This document shows positions 25,589 through 33,825 of a stretch of 64,000 bases of DNA, in pieces. The notes under the pieces are model-generated. The model saw nothing but the letters and a program-made list of their open reading frames with translations. It was not told the origin of the DNA and searched no databases. This stretch comes from UBA9926 sp038131595 (lineage in GTDB: Bacteria > Pseudomonadota > Gammaproteobacteria > Pseudomonadales > Azotimanducaceae). A program made the translations under genes and the position numbers. The stretch is taken from contig JAYPPR010000006.1 in the NCBI GenBank assembly GCA_038131595.1, forward strand, positions 105,378 through 169,377, given 5' to 3'. The stretch's first letter is position 1. The number at the start of each line of letters is the position of its first letter.

Positions 25589-26685
25589 GAGGCTGATTCG
25601 ATGATGCCGCCACCGAGGCATCTATTACCATCATACAGACAGGCCCATTGACCCGGTGTGACGGCGCGTTGAGCTTGCTCGAAGGTTAGCAGTGCGGTTT
25701 GATTATTGACGTTGAAGCTTATCTCGCAATTCTGGTCGGGCTGGCGGTAACGGATTTTAGCGGCAAGCCGCTGGCCGCTCACAGGGGTATCACCAATCCA
25801 ATGGAGATTTGATAGCTGAACCCTCTGCTTGAATAGAGCAGGGTGGTCATTGCCTTGGCACACTACCAGTTGGTTAGTATCGACTCGTTTTTCACAGACA
25901 TACCAGGGTGATTCTGGTCGGCCCCGAATGCCGCCGAGGCCAAGGCCGCCGCGCTGTCCAATGGTGTGGTACATCAGTCCCTGGTGTTCACCGAGCACAG
26001 CGCCGTCAAGGTCCACGATGATGCCTGGCTTGGCGGGCAGATATTGGGAAAGGAAATCGTCAAATCGGCGCTCGCCGATAAAGCAGATACCGGTTGAATC
26101 TTTCTTTTGGAAGGTAGGGAGTCCGCTTGATTTCGCGATCTGGCGAACATCCCTCTTATCGAGCTCGCCAAGCGGAAAGAGGCAGTCCCGTAATTGATCG
26201 CTCGAAACGCCCTGCAAAAAGTAAGACTGATCTTTGGATTCGTCGGTGCCTTTCAGCAGCGCCGTGCCGTCAGCGGAGCGTTCCGTTCGAGCATAATGCC
26301 CAGTGGCGATTAGGTCAGCGCCGAGTAGTTTGGCGTAATCAACGAAAACTTTGAATTTGATTTCGCGGTTACACAAAATATCTGGATTAGGTGTTCTTCC
26401 CGCTTGGTATTCAGATAAGAAGTGCTCAAAGACGTTGTCCCAATATTCTGCCGCGAAATTGGCTCGGTGTAATGGAATTGAGAGATGGTTTGCCACCGCC
26501 TCGGCATCCGCTAAGTCTTGCTTCGCCGTGCAGTATTCTGTGTCGTCATCCTCCTCCCAATTCTTCATGAACAGGCCTTCGACCTCATATCCCTCACGCT
26601 GGAGTAGAAGCGCAGACACCGATGAGTCAACGCCGCCAGACAGGCCGACAATCACTCGCTGGGCGTTCGCAGGTTGCACGTTCAA
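25585..26685 (-). CDS. mnmA: tRNA-specific 2-thiouridylase MnmA
   Basis: Transfers sulfur to U34 of Glu, Gln and Lys tRNAs, using persulfide delivered by the Tus relay encoded at 43-44 kb. The 366-residue protein has the PP-loop SGGVDSSV near residue 15, the first catalytic Cys in PDILCNREIKF and the second in STGICFIGER, with GQRGGLG and the C-terminal barrel. The start codon at 26685 is TTG in a 4-base TTGA overlap with the nudJ stop; a GTG two codons further in is an alternative. hflD overlaps its end by 4 bases, so nudJ-mnmA-hflD-purB is a tightly coupled operon. Confidence 0.96.
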   Translation of the reverse strand: MNVQPANAQRVIVGLSGGVDSSVSALLLQREGYEVEGLFMKNWEEDDDTEYCTAKQDLADAEAVANHLSIPLHRANFAAEYWDNVFEHFLSEYQAGRTPNPDILCNREIKFKVFVDYAKLLGADLIATGHYARTERSADGTALLKGTDESKDQSYFLQGVSSDQLRDCLFPLGELDKRDVRQIAKSSGLPTFQKKDSTGICFIGERRFDDFLSQYLPAKPGIIVDLDGAVLGEHQGLMYHTIGQRGGLGLGGIRGRPESPWYVCEKRVDTNQLVVCQGNDHPALFKQRVQLSNLHWIGDTPVSGQRLAAKIRYRQPDQNCEISFNVNNQTALLTFEQAQRAVTPGQWACLYDGNRCLGGGIIESAS

Positions 26686-27125
26686 GGGGCGCCCTCCCAG
26701 CTGATTAAATGGAGTGGGACCTGCTGGTTACTCAAATAGTCTTCTAAGCAGCGCTTCACGAGATGACTGCGGTGTGGGCGGCGATGGATGTCATCAAGCG
26801 TGAGCCAATCAGCGGACTCGATGTCAGCGTCGAGCACGTCATCGGTTTGTTCGACGGGATTGCAGGCATAGCAAACACGCAAGTACTCAGTGGCCTCGGT
26901 ATGAGCCCGGTAGCGATAAATGCCCACAATATGGAGCGGCTCTACAACCCATGCCGTTTCCTCTTTCACCTCTCGGAGCACAGCCTCAATGAGGCTCTCA
27001 TTGCTCTCAACATGCCCTGCGGGTTGATTGATCACCAGCCGATCCCTCTCGTACTCACTCACCATCAGAAATCGATCGTTCCGCGGTACAATAGCGGCGA
27101 CAGTGATGTGCGGCGTCCAACGCAT
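26682..27125 (-). CDS. nudJ: Nudix phosphatase NudJ
   Basis: A 147-residue Nudix hydrolase. The Nudix box runs from GHVESNES through REVKEETA, with Ala at the usual final Gly position. The opening strand PHITVAAIVPRNDRFLMVSE and INQPAGHVE match E. coli NudJ (153 residues), which hydrolyses nucleoside di- and triphosphates and thiamine pyrimidine pyrophosphate. The location just upstream of mnmA is the standard one. It is divergent from moaC across 39 bases. Confidence 0.9.
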   Translation of the reverse strand: MRWTPHITVAAIVPRNDRFLMVSEYERDRLVINQPAGHVESNESLIEAVLREVKEETAWVVEPLHIVGIYRYRAHTEATEYLRVCYACNPVEQTDDVLDADIESADWLTLDDIHRRPHRSHLVKRCLEDYLSNQQVPLHLISWEGAP

Positions 27126-27164
27126 GGTGTTCCTTTACGGTTTGAATCTGAGGTCTTGAAAATT

Positions 27165-27647
27165 ATGCCCGAAAACAAGCTGACTCACATTGATGAGACG
27201 GGATCGGCAACAATGGTGAGTGTGGTGGGTAAACGCTCGACCGAACGAACAGCAGTTGCGGCTGGGTCGGTTATCATGAAGTCCGACACGCTCGAAATGA
27301 TCAAAGAGGCAACCCACAAGAAAGGGGATGTGCTAACGGTTGCAAAAATTGCAGGTATTCAGGCCGCTAAGCAGTGCAGTCACCTGATACCCTTATGCCA
27401 CCCGATCAATCTCGCTTCCGTTGATCTCGCGTTTTCTTTAGATCCAGAGCAAGCAAAGGTCGATATCACGGCCTCTTGCACGGTAACCGATGCCACAGGG
27501 GTGGAAATGGAGGCACTCACTGCGGTATCAGTTGCTGCGCTGACCATTTACGACATGTGCAAGGCCGTTGATAAACAGATGCAACTCACCAATATACGAC
27601 TGACTAAAAAGACAGGTGGTCGTAGCGGAGATTTCGAGGCGCCATGA
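27165..27647 (+). CDS. moaC: Cyclic pyranopterin monophosphate synthase MoaC
   Basis: With MoaA, forms cyclic pyranopterin monophosphate in molybdenum-cofactor synthesis. The 160-residue protein starts MPENKLTHIDETGSATM, then has VGKRSTERTAVAAG, KGDVLTVAKIAGIQAAKQ, LIPLCHPINLASV, VEMEALTAVSVAALTIYDMCKAVDK and KKTGGRSGDF, all family-diagnostic. The frame is open far upstream, but those codons overlap the divergent nudJ, so the ATG at 27165 is taken as start. moaD overlaps its last 4 bases. MoaA is not in the window. Confidence 0.96.
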   Translation: MPENKLTHIDETGSATMVSVVGKRSTERTAVAAGSVIMKSDTLEMIKEATHKKGDVLTVAKIAGIQAAKQCSHLIPLCHPINLASVDLAFSLDPEQAKVDITASCTVTDATGVEMEALTAVSVAALTIYDMCKAVDKQMQLTNIRLTKKTGGRSGDFEAP

Positions 27648-27898
27648 TTCGGGTCAAATATTTTGCAAGTTTGAGAGAGCGAATGAGTCGTGGTGAAGAT
27701 CTGATCGAGGTTTCTGGCGATCAACTGACGCTAGCGGATGTGCTGGCGCGATTAACGCTCCCCGATGGTCAAACGCTTCAGCAGCTTTCGCTGGCTGAAA
27801 CGATGATGTTGTCTGTAAACCATGAAATGGTAGACATAGATCATGTGGTTAAAGATGGCGACGAGATCGGTATCTTTCCACCGGTAACGGGCGGATAG
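27644..27898 (+). CDS. moaD: Molybdopterin synthase small subunit MoaD
   Basis: An 84-residue ubiquitin-fold sulfur carrier ending in the required Gly-Gly (FPPVTGG), whose C-terminal thiocarboxylate donates sulfur to precursor Z. The opening MIRVKYFASLRERM is typical. It overlaps moaC by ATGA and ends 1 base before moaE, so expression of the two synthase subunits is tightly linked. Confidence 0.95.
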   Translation: MIRVKYFASLRERMSRGEDLIEVSGDQLTLADVLARLTLPDGQTLQQLSLAETMMLSVNHEMVDIDHVVKDGDEIGIFPPVTGG

Positions 27899-27899
27899 A

Positions 27900-28370
27900 A
27901 TGTACGCTCGGATTAGTGTTCAGACTGGTGACTTTAGCCTTGATGCGGTCATCAATGAGCTAAAGCAGGAGACCAAGGCGGTTGGCGGTATCTGTAGCTT
28001 CACCGGCTGTGTCCGTGACATCAACGACGGTGAGGATGTCAGCTCTCTATTCCTTGAGCACTATCCAGAGATGACCGAGAAACAGCTTGCGAAAATTCTC
28101 GATACCGCTGAGGCCCGGTTCGATCTATTGGGTGCAGTTGTAATTCATCGCATAGGATTGCTTCATCCCGGCGAGAATATTGTGTTAGTTGCAGCAGCGT
28201 CGGCGCATCGAGCGGCAGCATTCGATGCCTGCCATTTCGTGATGGACTATTTGAAAACCCAGGCGACCTTTTGGAAGCAGGAACAGCGGCGCGATGGTGG
28301 TAAATCGTGGCTCCGCATGCGAGAAAGTGACGAGCAAGCAACTGCCGATTGGGAAGCGAAGAAAGACTAA
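27900..28370 (+). CDS. moaE: Molybdopterin synthase large subunit MoaE
   Basis: A 156-residue catalytic subunit that inserts two sulfurs into cyclic pyranopterin monophosphate. Motifs are GGICSFTGCVRD, LFLEHYPEMTEKQL, VVIHRIGLLHPGE, AASAHRAAAFDAC and the active-site Lys region MDYLKTQATFWKQE. It starts 1 base after moaD. A weak hairpin (GGCCG/CGGCC near 28426-28442) follows, with too few T to call a terminator. Confidence 0.95.
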   Translation: MYARISVQTGDFSLDAVINELKQETKAVGGICSFTGCVRDINDGEDVSSLFLEHYPEMTEKQLAKILDTAEARFDLLGAVVIHRIGLLHPGENIVLVAAASAHRAAAFDACHFVMDYLKTQATFWKQEQRRDGGKSWLRMRESDEQATADWEAKKD

Positions 28371-28595
28371 CTTCACGAGCGGCGGCTAGTAACCACCCCT
28401 GCAGGTTTTTTATCTCTGCCAGCTGGCCGTTTAGAGCGGCCGTACCGTTTTAGCATTGGGGCTCGACGAGATTGAAGACCGGCCGTTCTGGTGTTCTGGG
28501 TCCGTGTGACGGGGTTGTCTCAGCCTAGATTTTTTAAAGAGGGCTCTCTTAGGCGGCTGAAGATCACCTCATTGTGTGAGGCGCCAGTGGCGGAA

Positions 28596-29153
28596 TTAAC
28601 GGTTTCGTTCCTTAGGCAAGTTCACCTGAACGGACCGCCATTGTCCTGGAGTAAGTCCATCGATTGTCCATTCTCCAATCCTCACTCTAATCAGTCGTAG
28701 GGTAGGGTGACCCAGCGCTGCAGTCATTCTTCTGACCTGACGGTTTTTCCCTTCGCGGATAACGATTTCAAGCCATTGATCTGGAATAGATTGGCGCTGG
28801 CGAATGGGAGGGATTCGCTCTGGAACATTGGGTTGAATCGGCTTTGCTTGCGCTGGTCTCGTTTTGCCATCCTTTAGAGCAATGCCCTGACGAAATTGGA
28901 CGAGGCTGCTTTCGCTAATTTCCCCCTCTATCTGCACCCAATAGTGCTTTCGCATCTTGAATCGAGGATGACTGATTTGCGCTTGTAGTGCCCCGGAGTT
29001 GGTGAGTAACAGCAATCCCTCGCTATCTTTATCGAGCCGGCCAGCGACATAGTAGTCAGGAGGTATGGCAAAGCGACTCAAGTTGTCAGCTTCACCCGTA
29101 AACTGACTCAGTACGCCGTATGGCTTGTTGAAAAGAATTAAGTTGCCGGTCAT
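28596..29153 (-). CDS. rluE: 23S rRNA pseudouridine(2457) synthase RluE
   Basis: A 185-residue stand-alone RsuA/RluB/E-type pseudouridine synthase without an N-terminal S4 domain, which is the feature that separates RluE from RsuA and RluB. The catalytic Asp lies in AGRLDKDSEGLLLLTNSG; other motifs are LFNKPYGVLSQF, HPRFKMRKHYWVQI and GKNRQVRRMTAALGHPTLRL. RluE modifies U2457 of 23S rRNA. The gene is convergent with moaE and divergent from clpS. Confidence 0.93.
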   Translation of the reverse strand: MTGNLILFNKPYGVLSQFTGEADNLSRFAIPPDYYVAGRLDKDSEGLLLLTNSGALQAQISHPRFKMRKHYWVQIEGEISESSLVQFRQGIALKDGKTRPAQAKPIQPNVPERIPPIRQRQSIPDQWLEIVIREGKNRQVRRMTAALGHPTLRLIRVRIGEWTIDGLTPGQWRSVQVNLPKERNR

Positions 29154-29499
29154 GGGAGCAGTTGATTGAGCGTCGAGTGATAGGCCAGCAGGGTCTTTAG
29201 CACTTGATAAGCCATAACGAGCGCACGTCGTGTCAATGGGTTCGCCACCTACGAACTTCGTGCTTCGCCTGCGTGAGCAATGAGACGCTTTGGCTCGCTT
29301 TGTTTCGCCGAGGCCACGCTAGAAGCGGTGATCGGCTGTACTAAAGCGATGATGCTGGACTTGGAAAGTCAATGATCAGCCCTCATAGTAATTGGAGAGC
29401 AGAGGGAAGAATAGACTTGAATCCCATCGGTTTATCCGAGAGGCTCGTAGAACAAGTCAGGATAAGTCAAAAAGCAACTTGCCCGCGGGCGAGCGGGGT

Positions 29500-29524
29500 G
29501 CATTGCTGGTCAAGCCAGCAATGC
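29500..29524 (+). promoter_or_regulatory. Perfect stem-loop in the clpS leader (region 29154-29570)
   Basis: GCATTGCTGG (29500-29509) pairs perfectly with CCAGCAATGC (29515-29524) around a 5-base loop. There is no T-run on either side, so it is not a conventional terminator. It lies 46 bases upstream of the first possible clpS start and 169 before the preferred one. The rest of the 417-base interval between rluE and clpS shows no gene. Confidence 0.6.
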
Positions 29525-29693
29525 GAACCAAACACGTAAATCAAACCAATGAACAAGAAAGGGTGAGTGAGTGACGGATAGCGAGCAGTTTCGAAGTGAA
29601 TCGAGCGATGGCTTGGCGCTCTGCGCCTCAACCGTCCCCGGCTTGCTAACGTCTCGATTAGCCAACGGCTGCTCCACGCAGTCCGGAAGAGCA

Positions 29694-30041
29694 GTGGTTA
29701 GTGCGTCTGCGAGTGATGATGATCCTTCCGAGCATGGCGACACAGGATTAATCGTAGCGCCGGAGAAGCCAAAACTTGCGAAGCCGCCACTTTGGAAGGT
29801 AGTCATGCTGAACGATGACTATACGCCCATGGAATTCGTCGTAGAGGTGCTTCAGACCTTCTTTGGAATGAATGGAGAGAAGGCGACGCAGATCATGTTG
29901 ATGGTTCACAGAACGGGAAAAGGCACCTGCGGTATATTTCCCAAGGATATCGCCGAGACCAAGTGTGCGCAGGTCAATCAGTACGCGCAAGAAAGCCAGC
30001 ACCCGCTGGTCTCTGAGATTGAACCCGCGGATGATGAGTGA
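29694..30041 (+). CDS. clpS: ATP-dependent Clp protease adaptor ClpS
   Basis: Recognises N-degron substrates (Leu, Phe, Tyr, Trp N-termini) and hands them to ClpA. The core PPLWKVVMLNDDYTPMEFVVEVL contains the N-residue binding pocket, followed by IMLMVHRTGKGTCGIF and DIAETKCAQV. From the GTG at 29694 the protein is 115 residues, near family size, with GGAAGA just before it. A GTG at 29571 would add 41 residues with no resemblance to ClpS; it also has an AAGGG ahead, so the longer form cannot be excluded. clpA follows after 247 bases. Confidence 0.93.
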   Translation: MVSASASDDDPSEHGDTGLIVAPEKPKLAKPPLWKVVMLNDDYTPMEFVVEVLQTFFGMNGEKATQIMLMVHRTGKGTCGIFPKDIAETKCAQVNQYAQESQHPLVSEIEPADDE

Positions 30042-30108
30042 TGGGGTTCCTAGCGGTCGCCCGAATCATCGGCAGAAGCAAAGCATTGAAGCGGCGTGGC
30101 TGGCGCGC

Positions 30109-30132
30109 GCAGGGTGGCAAGCAGGGTGGCAA
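30109..30132 (+). repeat. Perfect 12-bp tandem duplication in the clpS-clpA intergenic region
   Basis: GCAGGGTGGCAA occurs twice head to tail (30109-30120 and 30121-30132), 67 bases after the clpS stop. It is a recent-looking slippage duplication in non-coding DNA. Confidence 0.8.
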
Positions 30133-30240
30133 AAGCAAGAGCTAATCCCTGACAACGGAATAGAAAGCGGATGGAGCGGCTGAATGAAAAGCCGATAGAG
30201 TTCCGCTTAGAAGGCTGAAAAGCGTTTCGCGATTTAAAGC

Positions 30241-30275
30241 GATGTAACCGATGTAACCGATGTAACCGATGTAAA
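30241..30275 (+). repeat. 9-bp tandem repeat (GATGTAACC) in the clpA leader
   Basis: GATGTAACC is repeated perfectly at 30241, 30250 and 30259 and partly at 30268. It ends 13 bases before the clpA ATG, directly upstream of the AAGGAAAG ribosome-binding site. A change in copy number would shift the distance between promoter or leader elements and the ribosome site in 9-bp steps. Confidence 0.9.
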
Positions 30276-30288
30276 TGAAGGAAAGCGT

Positions 30289-32550
30289 ATGTTGAGCCGT
30301 GAGTTAGAAGTTTCTTTGAACCTAGCGTTTAAGGATGCGCGAGCAAAACGTCATGAAATGATGACCGTTGAGCACTTGCTCTTGTCGCTGTTGGACAACA
30401 CTGCGGCGGTCACCGTCTTGAAGGCCTGCAATGCTAACTTGGACAAGCTGCGAGCTGAGTTAGAAACCTTCATATCCGACACAACGCCACTCATCCCTTC
30501 GGATCAAGACGACAGAGAAACTCAGCCCACGCTTGGGTTCCAGAGAGTGCTCCAACGAGCCGTCTTCCACGTGCAGTCATCTGGGAAGAAAGAAGTCACC
30601 GGTGCCCATCTGTTGGTGGCGCTATTCGCTGAGGGCGAAAGCCATGCGGTCTACTTGCTTCGAGACCAAGATATCGAACGGATCGATGTCGTTAATTACA
30701 TTTCCCATGGCGTTAGAAAGGACGGGCAAGAGGAGCCTGTCGATAGTGAATCGAGTGAGACCGCTGAGGGCGATGAGGAGCGGCAGCCCAGCCCGCTTGA
30801 GCGTTATGCCACGAATCTGAATGAGCAAGCAAAAGACGGCAAGATTGACCCGCTGATCGGTAGAAGTGAAGAGATCGAGCGAGTGATCCAAACGTTGTCT
30901 CGCAGACGGAAGAATAATCCATTGCTGGTTGGGGAAAGTGGCGTTGGTAAAACCGCCATCGCAGAAGGTTTAGCCCGGCTGATTGTCGACGGACAAGTGC
31001 CAGAAGTAATTAGTGAGAGTACGGTTTTTTCTCTCGACCTTGGTGCACTACTCGCCGGCACCAAGTATCGAGGAGATTTCGAAAAACGCCTTAAAGGTCT
31101 CCTGAATGAGTTGAAGCAGTCGCCCAATCAGATCCTTTTTATTGACGAAATTCACACCATTATTGGTGCGGGAGCCGCCTCAGGTGGAGTGATGGATGCC
31201 TCTAACTTGTTGAAACCATTACTCGCGTCGGGAGAGATAAGGTGCCTTGGGTCGACTACGTATCAGGAATATCGAGGCATCTTCGATAAAGACCGAGCGC
31301 TCTCTCGTCGTTTCCAAAAAGTTGATGTAACCGAGCCCAGCGTTGAAGACACCTATCAAATCCTGAAAGGGCTCAAGTCAAAGTTCGAGGAACACCATCG
31401 CCTTAAATACAGCGATCGAAGCTTGCGGGTGGCAGCGGAATTGGCAGGGCGCTACATCAATGATCGATTTATGCCTGACAAAGCGATTGATGTGATCGAC
31501 GAGGTTGGCGCATTTCAGCAATTGCAACCGACTAGTCGGCGTAAAAAAATGATTGGTGTTTCAGACGTTGAGAAGATGGTTGCCAAAATTGCACGCATTC
31601 CGTCCGCCAGCATTAATAGCAATGAGAAAGAGTCGCTCAAAGATCTGGAGACCAATTTGAAAATGGTGATCTTTGGTCAAGATGACGCGATTGGCTCGCT
31701 CTCGAGCGCGATAAAGCTAGCGCGAGCGGGACTCCGAGAGGGTGAGAAACCCATTGGTTCATTTTTGTTTTCAGGACCCACGGGCGTGGGTAAAACGGAA
31801 GTTTGCAGGCAGCTTGCGACGATTATGGGCGTGGAGCTGATCCGCTTCGACATGTCGGAATACATGGAGCGCCACACAGTCTCGCGGCTGATCGGTGCGC
31901 CTCCGGGTTATGTTGGCTTTGATCAAGGTGGGCTCCTAACCGAGGCGATTACCAAGCATCCGCATTGTGTCTTGCTTCTTGACGAGATTGAGAAAGCGCA
32001 TCCCGATGTCTTTAACTTGCTTCTTCAAGTCATGGATCATGGCCGTCTGACCGACAACAATGGCCGCGGCGCGGATTTTCGAAATGTCATCTTGGTCATG
32101 ACCACGAACGCCGGTGCGGCAGAGATGTCTCGGTCGTCGATAGGGTTCCAGATACAAGATCATGCACCTGATGGCATGGAAGTGTTGAAGAAGATGTTCA
32201 CGCCAGAGTTCAGAAACCGGCTAGATGCGATCATTCCTTTCGGTCCGCTCAGTAGGGAAGTGATCAAGACGGTGGTGGATAAGTTCCTAGTGGCGATCCA
32301 GGTCCAATTAGATGAGAAAAAAGTTCAATTGAATGTAACGGATGCGGCCCGAGATTGGCTCGCAAGACATGGTTACGATGAGCTCATGGGCGCGCGGCCA
32401 ATGCAAAGGCTAATACAGGACCGAATCAAGAAACCACTCGCGGAGGACATCTTGTTCGGGCGTCTATCTGATGGTGGGGGCAACGTGGTCGTGGATGAAG
32501 AAGACGGCGATCTTGTGCTCGTGATTGAGGAAGCGCTCGCAACTTCTTGA
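30289..32550 (+). CDS. clpA: ATP-dependent Clp protease ATP-binding subunit ClpA
   Basis: A 753-residue AAA+ unfoldase (E. coli 758) that feeds substrates to ClpP. Two N-terminal Clp_N repeats (about 1-140) bind ClpS. D1 has Walker A GESGVGKT (about 217) with FIDEIHTIIGAG; D2 has Walker A GPTGVGKTE (about 498) with LLDEIEKAHPDV; the ClpP-docking region lies near GFQIQDHAP; the sensor-2 region is LMGARPMQRLI. GAAGGAAAG stands ahead of the ATG. It follows clpS, as in Pseudomonas, and is convergent with infA. Confidence 0.97.
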   Translation: MLSRELEVSLNLAFKDARAKRHEMMTVEHLLLSLLDNTAAVTVLKACNANLDKLRAELETFISDTTPLIPSDQDDRETQPTLGFQRVLQRAVFHVQSSGKKEVTGAHLLVALFAEGESHAVYLLRDQDIERIDVVNYISHGVRKDGQEEPVDSESSETAEGDEERQPSPLERYATNLNEQAKDGKIDPLIGRSEEIERVIQTLSRRRKNNPLLVGESGVGKTAIAEGLARLIVDGQVPEVISESTVFSLDLGALLAGTKYRGDFEKRLKGLLNELKQSPNQILFIDEIHTIIGAGAASGGVMDASNLLKPLLASGEIRCLGSTTYQEYRGIFDKDRALSRRFQKVDVTEPSVEDTYQILKGLKSKFEEHHRLKYSDRSLRVAAELAGRYINDRFMPDKAIDVIDEVGAFQQLQPTSRRKKMIGVSDVEKMVAKIARIPSASINSNEKESLKDLETNLKMVIFGQDDAIGSLSSAIKLARAGLREGEKPIGSFLFSGPTGVGKTEVCRQLATIMGVELIRFDMSEYMERHTVSRLIGAPPGYVGFDQGGLLTEAITKHPHCVLLLDEIEKAHPDVFNLLLQVMDHGRLTDNNGRGADFRNVILVMTTNAGAAEMSRSSIGFQIQDHAPDGMEVLKKMFTPEFRNRLDAIIPFGPLSREVIKTVVDKFLVAIQVQLDEKKVQLNVTDAARDWLARHGYDELMGARPMQRLIQDRIKKPLAEDILFGRLSDGGGNVVVDEEDGDLVLVIEEALATS

Positions 32551-32582
32551 GCGCAGGCGATTTTTGGCGGTCCGTTACCAAC

Positions 32583-32612
32583 CATTTGGCATTGCAGCAT
32601 TTGGCTTTGCAG
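32583..32612. repeat. 15-bp tandem duplication downstream of clpA
   Basis: CATTTGGCATTGCAG (32583-32597) is followed directly by CATTTGGCTTTGCAG (32598-32612), with one mismatch. It lies 33 bases after the clpA stop in the 288-base convergent interval to infA, which holds no gene and no clear terminator. Confidence 0.8.
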
Positions 32613-32838
32613 AATGAAACTACTCGGGTCTGAGAGCCAATACCGGAGGTGGTAAACGAAATTGTGGGGTGAACACGAGGGAAGGGCGTTGAGTCGTTTG
32701 ACGATTACTTCGTTTTAAAAACTCCTTTGCTTAGCGAGGAACTACTCGTTCGAGTGGGCTTACTGATCAGGGAGTTTCAGGGGAATTGGCGATAGGCCAC
32801 AATCAAGCTGGAGCAATCATGGCCCCAGAATCCAAAGC

Positions 32839-33054
32839 TTACTCTCTAAAGGTAATTCGGCCTTTGGACAGATCGTAAGGAGAGAGTTCCACTTTCACCT
32901 TGTCTCCGGTCAGGATGCGAATGTAATTCTTCCTCATCTTGCCCGAGATGTGCGCCATGATGACGTGTCCATTTTCGAGTTCGACTCGAAACATCGTATT
33001 GGGCAGGGTATCCACTACCGTGCCGGAAAGCTGGATTTGATCTTCCTTCGCCAT
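32839..33054 (-). CDS. infA: Translation initiation factor IF-1
   Basis: A 71-residue OB-fold protein that occupies the ribosomal A site during initiation. It is nearly identical to the family along its length (MAKEDQIQLSGTV, LPNTMFRVELENGH, HISGKMRKNYIRILTGD, LSPYDLSKGRI), ending FRE, one residue shorter than E. coli. It follows bpt by 66 bases on the same strand, an arrangement shared with Pseudomonas. Confidence 0.98.
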   Translation of the reverse strand: MAKEDQIQLSGTVVDTLPNTMFRVELENGHVIMAHISGKMRKNYIRILTGDKVKVELSPYDLSKGRITFRE

Positions 33055-33120
33055 AAATCCTTGATGTGCCTTTATGAGGAGAGCGAATTGTGCCCGAAAG
33101 CGGCTGAAGGTTCAAAGTCC

Positions 33121-33825
33121 CTATCTTGCCTTGATAACCGCCCATTTTTTGTCACGGTACTGCTGGCAAGGTGAAAAATTAAGCTTGTAGTTCATCTTGC
33201 CGCAATCCTTGATGTAATAGCCAAGATACACATAGGGCAGCGTTCGCTGCTGCGATAGTTCGATCAGTCGCAGGATCATAAAGGTCCCCAAAGAGCGGGC
33301 AGCTAAGTCAGGCTCAAAAAAAGAATAAACCGCCGACCAGCCATCATCCAACTCATCAGCGACCATGATCGCGACCAACTTGTGGCGTAGTCTAAAGGCC
33401 AAAAAGCGCTGAGTTGGAACGTCGCCCAGAAGAAACGAGTCAAACTGCTCTCGACTCGGTGGGTACATATCTCCGTCCTGGTGTCTTGCCGATATGTAGC
33501 GTGCATATAAGGCGTAGATCTCGTCAGTCCCAAGCGGTTGTAGGATTTCCATGGACAAATCCTGGTTTTTTGATCGTGTTCGCGCTTGTGATCGGCTGGG
33601 TGTGAATTGGGATGCGATGATGCGAGTCGGAATGCAAGCTGAGCAAGATGGGCAGTGGGGTCGGTACACATGTTCACCACTTCGCCTGAAGCCAATGCGC
33701 GACAAATCCGAGAGTAACGCCTGGCTGATGGGCAGCTCCGGGTCTACGAAGACTGTGCTGGCCAACTGATCGGTGAGATAGCTGCACTCATGCTCAGGGA
33801 TTTGGAAAAGACGGATGTCGCTCAT
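33121..33825 (-). CDS. bpt: Aspartate/glutamate leucyltransferase Bpt (Ate family)
   Basis: Transfers Leu from Leu-tRNA to proteins with N-terminal Asp or Glu, making them ClpS substrates. The 234-residue protein has the N-terminal Cys cluster HCPSCSACIPTRI typical of ATE enzymes, FRRSGEHVYRPHC, the GNAT-like core FLAFRLRHKLVAIMVAD and the C-terminal YVYLGYYIKDCGKMNYKL. It overlaps aat by ATGA, coupling the two N-degron transferases, and infA follows. Confidence 0.95.
   Translation of the reverse strand: MSDIRLFQIPEHECSYLTDQLASTVFVDPELPISQALLSDLSRIGFRRSGEHVYRPHCPSCSACIPTRIIASQFTPSRSQARTRSKNQDLSMEILQPLGTDEIYALYARYISARHQDGDMYPPSREQFDSFLLGDVPTQRFLAFRLRHKLVAIMVADELDDGWSAVYSFFEPDLAARSLGTFMILRLIELSQQRTLPYVYLGYYIKDCGKMNYKLNFSPCQQYRDKKWAVIKAR

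Noticed and set aside
26763..27164. Long upstream extension of the moaC frame
   Set aside because: It lies entirely over nudJ on the other strand and is not MoaC-like; the family start is at 27165.
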